Of a stretch of 64,000 nt of DNA, positions 31,792 through 42,416 are shown piece by piece (position 1 is the first letter of the stretch; each line of letters starts with the position of its first letter). Position numbers and translations under genes: made by a program. The stretch is from Allium sativum (taxonomy: Eukaryota; Streptophyta; Magnoliopsida; Asparagales; Amaryllidaceae). The notes beneath the pieces are model-generated. The model was not told the DNA's origin. It searched no databases and was given only the letters and a program-made list of their open reading frames with translations. The stretch covers positions 631,472,786 through 631,536,785 of the forward strand of contig CM060915.1 in the NCBI GenBank assembly GCA_030737875.1, written 5' to 3'.

Positions 31792-31822
31792 ATTCTGATG
31801 ATAGTCTAGACATCATCAGAAT
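31792..31822 (+). other. Stem-loop with self-complementary loop (candidate dimerisation signal)
   Basis: ATTCTGATGAT (31792-31802) pairs perfectly over 11 bp with ATCATCAGAAT (31812-31822). The 9-nt loop AGTCTAGAC contains the palindrome GTCTAGAC. The layout is that of a retroviral kissing-loop dimer initiation site, in the leader about 340 nt after the primer site. Function is inference. Confidence 0.5.
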
Positions 31823-32485
31823 TGGTATTCGAGTTTCGAAGGTGTGATATCTATATATTTCCTATTGACTGGTGTGAGAACCAAAATTAGATAGGGCTTA
31901 TTGTTGTGAATTGGCATCAAAAATGTGATTTTTTGACTATATATCAAAGTTATGAATTTGAAATGATAATTCACTAATTGATTGCTGATTGTGTTTTTTG
32001 ATTATAGTTTGATTAATTAAATGTTAAACCTTTAGCCAAATTGACCAAAAAGTGAACTGTATTGAAAATTTGTCGCATTTGCTAGCATATACATGTACTT
32101 ACATTGAACAGGTCATAGCAAGGAGGCTAGAGCAGAAGAATAAAATTGTTTGCCCGACAAATAGGTACATGTTTACCATAATTTACTGTTTTGTTTGGGT
32201 GATGATGATTTTATGAGCCGATTGGCTAGCCGCTTGGCTTTTTCTTTTTCTTTTTGAGACCAGAGAGCCTGTATGGCAATTTCGGGATTTTCCCGTGCTC
32301 CCGGTGCAGGGGAGGTTATGGCGAAATTTCTCGAAAATTTAGGGTGTTAGCCAAATTTTTGAAAAATTTGAAAAGTTCTTAGAAACTAAAAAGTTGAAGA
32401 ACTTAAGCCGTAAGGAAAATATAGAAACTTGAGTTGGTTTGTTAAACAACTTTCGGCTTTGTTCCTTTTCGGGGATGAAAAGTTT

Positions 32486-32498
32486 TAAGTGGGGGAGA
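32486..32498 (+). other. Polypurine tract of giant-LTR element
   Basis: AAGTGGGGGAGA right before the second LTR at 32500. The minus-strand element has the same tract at 63697-63710. Confidence 0.88.
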
Positions 32499-32499
32499 T

Positions 32500-35400
32500 T
32501 GTAATAACCCGGAAATGCGAGCCAATTTAAAAATTTTATTTTGGCAATTTTAATGAATTTTGAATATTTCAAATGAATTATTTTAAATAATAATGATGAA
32601 ATATTTATTTTGAATATAATTCGAACGTATATATTCGTTTGAATCGACGACAGAATATATATATATATATATATATATTTATAAAAGGAATTGAAAATGG
32701 CGCGGTAGTTCGATAATTCGATTTCAAACTTCAATTGAATGTATCGGGTGCAGAATAAACCGGATTTTAGTGAAACCAAAAATAATAGGATCTATTTGGG
32801 AATATCTTTCCAACGAATCCGAAAAATCAAGATTTCATAGCGGGGTTCAAAAGTTATGCCCAGTTGAAAATTCTGAATAGTCGCTATGGAATTCAGGCCC
32901 TTAAAAATGGGAATTTTGCAAACGACCTCGGATTTCGACGAAACCACTTTTGTTGGATCCGCGATGTCAAACTATCGCTAGGTTCCAATTTTCATAATTG
33001 TTCGAATCAATATGTGAGCGTGGTAAAGGAAAACGCATTTGACCAGTTTTAGTTGATTTTAATCGACTGGAAAATAGCCATTTTTCAAACGGTCTCGGAA
33101 TTCGACGAAACTAGTTTTGTTAGGACCGTATCGTCAATACGAAGATAGAAAACATTTTATTGAAATTTTTGGAATTAGTATGTGAACCCAGTAAAGTGAA
33201 ATGCGCGTTCAAATTCAATATATAGAGATATATTTTGATTTTGATGAAACCCGATCGAAACGATCGAATCAGCTTACGATACATATCCCATTGTGTTCGG
33301 AATGGGGGTAATTAGCTATAAACGACAGTCGGTGGGCTTAATTTTGAGGTCGAAATAAAAAGTCAACAATTGGAGAACTTAATATAATATTAATTAAATA
33401 ATAAAACACTTAACCTCCCCCCTTACCTTCATATTCTCTCTCTCCCTCCCTCATCTGTTCATTTCGAACGAAAGAAAAAAAAAGGAACCCTAATCGACGC
33501 GCTACCCCCCCTGCGTCAGAGCCGCCACCGCGCTACCCCCCTTCCGCATGCGCGTGACGCGCTACCCCCTCCCCCCCTCTCTTCCGCCTGCGCGACCCCC
33601 CCCCCCTCTGCCTCAATCTCCTCCCCCTTGGCCTTCCTCCCATCCAATCCGCCCTGCCGGGACCCCCCCCCAGCCTCCTCAGCTCCGCCTTAGTCTAGCC
33701 ATCCCCTCCTCCTTCGCTGTAAGTAAAAAAAAGGCGAGTCTTTTATTTAATTTTATTTATTTAGTTTAAATACATTTTAGGGATTAAGAAAAATCAGTTT
33801 TGTTTTAAAGTAAACGATAGCGTTGTTTTTAAATTTCAATATAAAAAAATAGGATTTTTATATGCATAAGAAAATATATTTTTAAGCATGTAGAAGATTA
33901 AAAATATAATTTTTATATTAGTAGAAGAATAAAAATATAATTTTTATAGTGTAGAAAAGTTAAAAATATAATTTTTATATTATAGAAGTATTAAAAATAT
34001 AATATTATATAATAGAGATAATAAAAATATGATTTTTACAATTTACAGATAAAAAAATTTTGATCTTTATATACGTAGAGAAATAAAAATATGATTTTTA
34101 TTATATATAAGTTGAAATAAAAATGTGATTTTTATAGTGTCGAAATAAAAATTCGATCTCTATATTGGAAGTGGGAATATAAAAATATAATTTTTATAGG
34201 AAGAAGCGTTGTAAATATATACGAAATAGAAATAAAAATATAATTTTTATTTATAGAATGAAGCAATAAAAATATAATTTTTATTTGAACAGCGAGAAAA
34301 AGACTGCAATGGGCATTTCAAACCGATCCAGACGATTCAGCAGTTCAACAGCAAAGCACGACGGAGTGGATCCCTCGGTGAGAACTTCTCACCTTTAATT
34401 TTATTTTTCTAGTTATAAATATATACTAGGATGCAGACGGTGTTTAGTAGCACCCGACACCCGTCGTCCACAGACCATGGACGGCTTGTATGCTTGTTTG
34501 TTTGATTTTGATGTGTAGTTGATTGAGTGATGTGATGTGAAATGAAATAAAATATTTATATAATTAAAAATAGAATTTTTAACGTGTATATGAAAGGAAG
34601 TAAAAATAAACAAATCGGACGATTTGTTTATATACACACATTTGACTGATATTGATTGGGACGATAAATTTTACACATCTCCCGACTGCACAAATAAAAT
34701 CTGTGTTTGATTGTTTGAAACCCCACACGGGTATTGGGATGATAATTGACGTACACTAATCCCAATAGTTAGTTGTATGTCGATCGATTGATTGACAGAC
34801 TGTTATGAGCGTTAAATATTTATATTTGATGCTTATACAGTGTAGAATGCACTTTGGATGATGGTTGATTATTCATCGTTGTTATTGTATACATTTGTTG
34901 TAGAAAATCCATATAATTAACATTATATGGTAATTGATTGGGCCTCATTCCATATTTGAAATAGAAATACTTGAAAAAGAAATATTTGGAAAAGAAATAT
35001 TTGAAAAAGAAATATTTGAAATAGAAATATTTGAAATAGAATATTTGAAAATAGAAATATATGAAGCCGTGTTGATTAGATTGACGCCATTTTGACGTGA
35101 ACGATATTTATATCGATTTTATTCATTTTATAATGAATATCGAAAGTGATTTCAAAATCTGATATTTTGAAAAGAATTGAAATTAGAAAGAAATTGAATA
35201 TAAATGAATTCGAATTGAAATTGAATTGAATTGAAAACGAACTGAAATTGAATTAGAAATCAATTTGAATTGAAATCAATTTGAAATGAATTTAAAACGA
35301 ATTTATAAGGAAAAATTCAATTTTGATTTGAATTAGAAATGAAGTTGAAATTGTTTTGAAAACGAAATTAAAACGAATTATAAAAATACGTTTTTAAAAG

Positions 35401-38326
35401 AAAATCGACGAAGTATATATTATATATATATATATTATAATGGCCTGAATAGAACGCGCTGCGGCAGTTCACGAATTTCGACCATTGACTTAGAATGGAT
35501 ATTGCAGGAGATCCGACCGTCGGATTCTCCTAAAATCGGAACCGTTGGGTTCGTATCGAAAAGAGCTTTCTAACGAATATTGGAAATTAGAAATCTAACG
35601 GTTGGATTTGGAATTATGTCCAAATCAAATTTGGAAAAGGTCGTTGTAAGTGCAGTTCGATGATCGTTGATGGAAATCGACTGTACGGGCCTTGATAAAA
35701 TTATTAAAAATAGTAATAATTTGTGTAGAATCATAAGAAATGATTTGGGAAGAATTGGGATAAAAACTCCATATTTGAAAGGATAAAAATTGATTTTTAT
35801 CGAAATGAACTAGTTTTGAACTAGAATTATAATTCTATTTATTTTTAAAATAAATAAAGTGGATTTGAAATGGTTTTGAAAATAACCAAAATTTCCAATA
35901 ATTGAATTGGAATGGGTTTGAATCGAAATTGTCTTTGGAATATTTCGATGTTGGATTTCGTGACGATACAGATATTGTTATGGAAATTTGAAAGATATAT
36001 ATATCGTTATTTCCAATACGATATTTGTTGGTCGTAGAATTCGATATTGAATATAAGCCGATATATTTTCTATTCAGAGCCTCGTATTTAATATCAAATG
36101 TTATTTGGGTTTTTCATGAACAGTGTTTTAAATAACACTTGTTCTTTAACCCGATAATTAATGAATCAGATTTTGGGTTTATTGTGGGCCGTGTTTTAAA
36201 TGACATTGGTTCTTTAACCCAGTTAAAGACAGGATATTGATTTCTGTGAAGATTAAAACTAAGTGGAGTTTTAATGAATCTTTAATTAGATTGAAATGAT
36301 CAAGAATGGAGTATCACCAGTTTTGCTTCAGGCGATAGTTAAATCTTTAATTAGATTTGAACGGGAAATGGTAATTGAATTTACCGTTAACACCGTGGTG
36401 TTAGATATGAAGTATGACCAGTTTTACTTCATGGGATGAATAGGTTGGGATTGGGAAACAAAATAAATGATTACTTCGGTGTGGTTCGCTAATCCCGACT
36501 AGTTTGAATTGATATTAAAAGAAGATTAAAGAATAAATTTAAAGAATTTATCCTTGATAAAATTAATGGGAACTTTTCCCAAAGTATAGGAATATTTGAA
36601 TAAAAGAATATTCTGAATTGGAATGAGGCGTATGTTGTGTTTGTGTAACACTTATTTATTATATACGCGAGTTATTCAGAAAGACCGGGTTTATCCCATT
36701 CTAAATAACTAATTCGACGTGGTGTCGAAGACGAAGACGGTGGTTGAAGACCGGAGGTCTTCACGTCGTTTGGATAATTATTGACGATCTTGATTGGGTC
36801 GTACACCCAAGAGGAGAAAATCAGTTGGTGATCGTCCAGACGTACTTGGAGATCGATGGATATGCGGGGTACTAGGTGCCTCTGGTTTCGTTCAGACCCA
36901 GAACGGGCTTGTAAATGGACTGTGTGTCTGACATTGGATTTCAGTCTGTGTGGTTGATTTCTATTAAATATATATCTGCTTGGTGGCAGAGAATTTATTC
37001 TCTTGCTTAACGCCCTTCTCCGAGACGTACGAGCTCAGGGGTTATATACTGATGGATATCAAACGCATAGAGTGAATTGCTTGTGTGGCATGCCTAAGTG
37101 GCAAATGATCAAGGCTTCTGTTGAAAAGCAAAGTCTTGTGGTTGATGATCGAAGCACGGCCTTTGTGGCGTAGCTTTGTGTAACGTTTACTTCGCGAGTT
37201 TCACACCCGGTGGTGAACCAAAAACGGGAGAGGACCTCAGGGAGGACATGCGTTTCTTTCTAGTTAGAAGTGGCGTCAGTGGTTTTACACGCCCTGACGA
37301 GTTTGACTTATGTGGTTGTTGCTGTTGCGAGGCACCTCGGTTAGATCGGACGATCCGGGTCCGATGGAGTCATTCGTTGGCTCATTTACGTCCCATAGGG
37401 CGGGGAAACGTAGTGTTCAGGCATAATAATCCACATCGGTGGACCGGCCCTGTCGCTCTAAGGCTTGCCTGGGCGCTTTCTTGAGGCTCGGTCTAGAGAG
37501 TCTCGAATCGGTAGAGGACGATCCCTTGCCTCAGTTCACAGACGGAAATCCAATTTCCAAATACGTGACATTTGCGGTTTTATTTGTAGAGCCTAGTATG
37601 GCGACATAGTGGGATGGGGCGCTTATGCCGTCTATCATTGATACTTATGATTTGAAGTTGTTTTATACACTATGCACTTATAATAGTATCAAATGATTTG
37701 TTTTAAATGTATCAAGCATTCTTGGCTATTATAAGGTAAAAACCCTATCCCCCGGCTTGCGTTGCATTGTGCGATAGGACCTAGGTCTTATAAAAGCTTC
37801 ATTTTTCCTTATTTAGCATTGCGCTGTTGTTATATGCACTGGTATTCTTGGGAGGAAACCCGTTTCGTGTTATACGGCGTGGTCCCTTGATTTACCTAAC
37901 TTTTAAATAAAGATTAATAACTGTTTTAGTTCTCCCACCAGTCCCATGACTGACCTGGATTTTATTGTTTTCACCTAAACTCTGGGTGCCCTTATTTTGA
38001 CATGGGCAGCTAGTAGTTTTGGTTTTGCAGATTTATATTCACAGGATCCTGGTTTACAGCTGGAACGATACTCGGAAAGCTTTGTATCCGTGTATTACTT
38101 CTAGTTGTGTATTGTATTAATTTTCCGCTGCTATGAATTTAAATGTAATTTAAATCTCTGATATTTCTGTGTACTATTCATTTATACTCTGTATATTCCT
38201 GTATTCTGATGAATTGTTGTAATTAACAATGAAATGTTCTTCCGTCTGCGTTCTATTTTGTCATGTTCTCAAAACAATTCGTTCTTTCTCTTCTCTTCGG
38301 AGACGGGGGAAGTTCGGGTCGTTTCA
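32500..38326 (+). repeat. Giant 3' LTR (5827 bp)
   Basis: It pairs with 25579-31444 along its whole length, with the same modules: U3 duplication, altered TATA (AATAAAA near 33400), cassette 33480-33725, first repeat zone 33860-34288, palindrome 34377-34393, second repeat zone 34955-35330, hairpin block 35480-35700 and two 46-nt motifs at 36105-36230. The hairpin dyad here is TCCGACCGTCGGA (35515-35527), intact on both arms. Differences are single bases and repeat-number changes, including a (TA)n run at 32650-32680. Confidence 0.93.
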
Positions 38327-38331
38327 CCTTG

Positions 38332-41266
38332 TCTCCAACTTCGAACTCAAGGTCAGTTCTTCTTTTGTCTGCGTAGGACTTCTGTCTATCTTGGGCAGTC
38401 TTCATTCTTCTTCGTATCAAGTCTACTTTCTCTGAAGTCTCCCCAATCATGTCTGGTCCAAGTATGAGCTTGTCTGTGGACTCCCACTAGCAAGTTGGTG
38501 ACCTGCACGGTCTTCCATACAAAGCTTCGAAAGGTGCCATGCCTATGGTGGCCTGGTAGCTATTATTGTACTCAAATTCCACCAAAGGTAGATGATCCTC
38601 CCATGTACCTCCAAAGTCAATAATGCATAACCTCAAGAGGTCTTTTAATACTCTTTTGACTCTTTCTGTTTGGCCATCGGTTTGAGGGTGATAGGTTGTG
38701 CTTAAGCATAACTGTGTGTCTACAGCCTCTTGTAAACTCTTCCAAAACTCGCTCGTGAAGATAGGGACCCGATCACTCACTATGCTGGAGGGTATCCCAT
38801 GGAGTCGAACTATTTCTTTAAGATATATGGATGCTAGAGATGAGGCAGTCCTTCTACTCTTGACGGGTATAAAGTGGGCGCTTTTTGTGAGCCTGTCCAC
38901 TATTACCGAAATGCCGGTATTACCCCTTCTTGACCTAGGCAACCCATCTATAAAGTCCATCGAGATGCTATCCCATTTCCACTATGGGACCTCTAGAGGA
39001 TGGAGCAGACCACCAGGCTTCTTTTGCTCTGCCTTGACTTGTTGGCATATTAAACACTTAGAAACAAATTCAGCTACGTCTTGCTTCATGCCATTCCAAA
39101 AAAAAACTCTTTTGATGTCTTTATACATCTTGTCTCCGCCTGGGTGTATGGTCAGCTTGGAATGGTGTGCCTCTTCTAGAACCGCCTTTACCAAATCCCT
39201 TACTTGTGGGACACATAGTCTTCCTTCTTGTCTCAACTAGCCCTTGGCATCAATGGAGTATCTATTAAGGTGACTGGATGTTTCACCCCTAATTAACTTG
39301 TCCATCACATCGGCTAGCTGAGGGTATTCTCTTTGTGCGGCTCCGATTGAGTCTAATAGAGTTGGCCGCACTTCTAGCGTTGCTAGCAAGCCAGGTACAA
39401 AGTCAGAGGAGGGTCTGAAATTAAATCTTGCTATGAACTCCAAGCATTGCCTTTCCATAAAGAGAGGGCTTAAGGCCAGCTTCTTTCTACTTAAGGTGTC
39501 TTCTACTGCATTGCCCTTGCCAGGAGTGTAGGAAATCTCAAAATCGAACGAGGAAGGAAACTCCATCCATCTTTGCTGCCTCAAAATGAGATCTTTCTGC
39601 GAGAAAAGGTATTTCAACGATTTATGGTCAGTATACAGTTCAAATTTCTCACCTAGGAGATAATGGCGCCAAGACTTAAGTGCAAAAACGATGGTTGCCA
39701 ACTCTAGGTCGTGGGTTGGGTAGTTTTTCTTTTGTACTTTCAACTATCTTCCACCATAAGCCAGTACCTTCCCTTCTTGCATTAGAACAACGCCTAATCC
39801 CATTCTGCATGCATCTGTGTATACTGTAAACATCTTGCTTCCATCAAGCCATGTCAGAACTAGGGCTGTTGTTAGAGCCCTTTTCAAACATTGGAGAGCA
39901 ATATCGCAATCCAAATCCCAATTGAAAGCTAGGTTCTTCTTTGTCAACCTTGTAAGTGGATCTAAGATTTTTGCAAAATCTTTTATGAACTTTCGGTAAA
40001 AGCCTGCTAGCCCAAGAAAGCTTCGAACTTCGGTTGCATTTCGAGGAACCTTCCAATCTTGCACAGCAACCACTTTCGCGGGGTCCACAGCTATCCCCTC
40101 TTTGGACACCACATGCCCAAGGAACCTAACTTCCTCTCTCCAAAAATGGAATTTAGAGAATTTGGATTTCAACTGATGTGCACGGAGAGTATCCATGACT
40201 TCGTTTAGATGCTGAGCATTCTCTTCCTCATTCTTTGAGAAGATCAAAATATCATCTACGAAGACCACCACAAACTTGTTGAGGAACTCTCGGAACACCC
40301 TGCTCATTAAATCAACAAAGTAAGAGGGTGCATTTGTCAGGCCGAAGGGCATGACAAGCCACTCGAAGAAACCATCTGGTGTTCTGAACGCGGTCTTATC
40401 AATGCTGTCTTCAGCCACCCTTAGTTGATGAAACCCGGTAGCCAAATCTAATTGGGAGAAAACAGATGCATCTACAAGCTGATCAAACAAATCATCTATT
40501 CTTGGGAATGGGTGCCTATTCCTCTTGGTCAGCTTGTTTAGCTCCCTATGATCAACACACAGGCGAAGTGAACCGTCCGCTTTAGTTGTGAACACTACTG
40601 GAGCACCCCATTCAGAAATACTCCGTCTTATGAACCCCTTTTCAAGCAGCTCTTTGATTTGCTTGCAGAGCTCCTTTCTCTCCCTTGGGGCTATGTGTCT
40701 AATTGGTAAAGCAACGGGTTTTGCGTTGTCCTCGAGGTATATATGGAAATCAATCTCCCGCTTCGGAGGTAAGCCCTTTACCTTTTCAAACACATCCGAG
40801 TATTCACGGACTACCCTTACAGACTACAAGTTCTCAACAGACACATTAAGAGATTCTAGATAACTAAGCATAACGGAGTTCATGGGATTACAAGAAATTT
40901 CAAGAGTGTTACCAAGGCGAGTCATGAGTCTAACCACTCACTTTTTGCAATCGAGGACGGCACCATTACTGGATAGCCAGTTCATGTCTAGAATCAACCC
41001 ATAGCCCGTGAATCCCAAAACAAAGGCATTACATCTAAACCCAACGCTTAGTATAGATATTTTCAAATCCAAACAAACCATTGACAAATAAGCTGAGCCC
41101 CAATCGGATTTGAAACAACCAAGGGATCCTCTACTATGCTGGTGTCTAGGTGCAGAGATTCTTCTAAGGCAGTAGATATAAAAGAGTGCGATGCGCTAGA
41201 ATCAAACAGTGTACGCACAGGATGATCAAAAAGATAGACTAAACTTTCGACAGAAATATTTCTACC
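38332..41266 (-). pseudogene. pro-pol pseudogene of chromovirus copy 1 (protease, RT, RNase H, integrase)
   Basis: Protease comes first (about 41220-40900) in the gag frame, with DSSASH instead of DSGASH, so the catalytic loop glycine is changed. A frameshift separates it from the pol frame, which runs unbroken in phase from about 40830 to the insertion site. RT (40793-39744) keeps [38 protein letters not shown] and runs into RNase H with VYTDAC intact. In-frame stops lie at 40824-40826, 39741-39743, 39237-39239, 38982-38984 and 38487-38489, most at W or Q codons. Integrase shows TIHPGGDKMY, CLICQ, MDFIDG, IVSDRVPIF, TDGQTERVKR. The frame breaks at LEFEVGDK where the giant-LTR element inserted; the rest is at 25110-25578. 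Confidence 0.93.
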
Positions 41267-42373
41267 TCATTCTTGCGGAGGTGCCGTGAGAGCGTGAACT
41301 TGTCCTCCATAAGAAGGTCCAGGTCCCTGTCCTTGCTTCCTTGGGCAGGCCCTAGTCATGTGTCCTGTCTCACCATAGTGGAAACATCCACCCATCTTCC
41401 TTTTCTTCTTCTTGCAGTCTTTGATCAGATGTCCGAGAATGCCACAGAAATTACACTTTCTCTTTTCATGGGGTTTGTTGTTCTTCCCGCCTTTCTTTGA
41501 ATCAGCCTTCTTGTTCTGCGACCCCTCTCCCTTCTTATCTTGAGGCACTTCTGCTTTTGCCTCTTTCTTGCCCTTGTCTTCCTTATGAAAGAGTGCCATG
41601 TCCACTAACCTCTCGTAAGTAGCTCCCATAGGTATATGGGTCATAGCCAAGCTGTGAAGTGGCTCATTCAATCCTTTGACAAAACGGAGAGCCTTCTTAT
41701 GAGGAGTATTCACTAAGTCCAGTCCAAATCGGTCCAGCTGATTGAATTGATTGACGTACTTCTTGACCGTCATACTTCCTTGCTTAAGAGATAAGAACTT
41801 TTCTAGCTGTAAACTTCGTTCAGCTTGTGAGAGGAATCTCATCTCAAACCTTATTCTGAAATCCATCCATGTTTCAACTGGTCTTTCAGCGTTAGTGACT
41901 TCCCACCAATAGGAAGCTTCGTCTTTGAGCAACCATAACGCCAACTGTATCTTCTGGCTATCGTCCACCTCGAAGATAACGAACAGATTCTCAGTTTCTT
42001 TGAGCCAGTTCCTTGCTTCTACGAATGATTCAGTTCCCTTGAAATCCTTTCCACCTATGGCCCTAAAGTCTCTACAAATCTTTGGGAAAGCATTTGCACG
42101 AGGAGGAGGAACTGCTGCAGCTATGGGAGGAATATCTGTTGGGCCTACGTCGTTGGCCCTAGCCTCTAAGTACCTCCTGAACCAGCCAGGTATCGGTACA
42201 CCCTCTGGAAGGTTAAGATTCCCAAACATGCTGAAACGAAAAAGAAAAGATTCAAAAAAAAGGATAGAAAGATAGTGCATATGGCTTTGGGGGTTATGCC
42301 CTGTTAAATTTAGAACAACACTTTTTCTTGTAAAATGCTTCTTTATATTTCCTTTTTGAAAAATAGTTTTCAA
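41267..42373 (-). CDS. Gag polyprotein of chromovirus copy 1
   Basis: A 368-codon open frame, the only long intact frame in the window. The likely start is one of the methionines near residue 32 or 49 (MHYLS or MFGNLNLP), because the first residues lie in leader sequence. It has the plant Ty3 capsid region (GWFRRYLEA, WLKETENLFVIF, WMDFRIRFEMRFLSQAE, KQGSMTVKKYVNQF), a lysine-rich stretch at about 265-310, and zinc knuckles near 310-350. The first knuckle is complete (CNFCGILGHLIKDC); the second has tyrosine for cysteine (CFHYGETGHMTRAC). Gag assembles particles and binds element RNA. It ends in PPQE followed by TGA, also present in copy 2, so both copies inherited this break. Given the broken pol it is probably not functional on its own. 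Confidence 0.88.
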   Translation of the reverse strand: MKTIFQKGNIKKHFTRKSVVLNLTGHNPQSHMHYLSILFFESFLFRFSMFGNLNLPEGVPIPGWFRRYLEARANDVGPTDIPPIAAAVPPPRANAFPKICRDFRAIGGKDFKGTESFVEARNWLKETENLFVIFEVDDSQKIQLALWLLKDEASYWWEVTNAERPVETWMDFRIRFEMRFLSQAERSLQLEKFLSLKQGSMTVKKYVNQFNQLDRFGLDLVNTPHKKALRFVKGLNEPLHSLAMTHIPMGATYERLVDMALFHKEDKGKKEAKAEVPQDKKGEGSQNKKADSKKGGKNNKPHEKRKCNFCGILGHLIKDCKKKKRKMGGCFHYGETGHMTRACPRKQGQGPGPSYGGQVHALTAPPQE

Positions 42374-42400
42374 AAACTCTTATCTAATCTGGTAAACCGT

Positions 42401-42412
42401 TGCTCTGATACC
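42401..42412 (-). other. Primer-binding site, initiator-Met tRNA (copy 1)
   Basis: Minus-strand TGGTATCAGAGC four bases beyond the LTR end at 42417. Confidence 0.88.
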
Positions 42413-42416
42413 AAGT

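Larger units (their letters stand above)
31445..32499 (+). other. Non-coding internal region of the giant-LTR element
   Basis: This 1055-bp stretch carries the primer site at its start and polypurine tract at its end. No open frame shows gag or pol motifs. Features seen are a strong stem-loop at 31792-31822, a short purine-rich AGGAGGCTAGAGCAGAAGAA at 32121, and a 3' portion with TTCGGGATTTTCCCG and GGGTGTTAGCCAAATTTTTG. The last 300 bases match 63697-64000 (minus strand) of a second element, so this non-coding 3' part is a family trait and not a private deletion. Confidence 0.85.
25579..38326 (+). mobile_element. Complete non-autonomous retrotransposon with 5.8-kb LTRs
   Basis: A 12,748-bp insertion flanked by CCTTG (25574-25578, 38327-38331). 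It has LTRs of 5866 and 5827 bp, both TG...CA, a primer site right after the first, a polypurine tract right before the second, and 1055 bp between them without gag or pol. It must rely on proteins from another element. It resembles a LARD (large retrotransposon derivative), but those usually have an internal part comparable to the LTR; here LTRs are over five times longer. In the first 165 bp the two LTRs differ at about seven positions, so it is not very recent. It interrupts the chromovirus pol in the same place where removing it restores one reading frame. Confidence 0.95.

Noticed and set aside
31445..32499. Search for a hidden gag remnant in the internal region.
   Set aside because: No zinc knuckle, capsid-like or protease motif was seen in any frame; the only longer frame (31287-31580) starts in the LTR and crosses the primer site.
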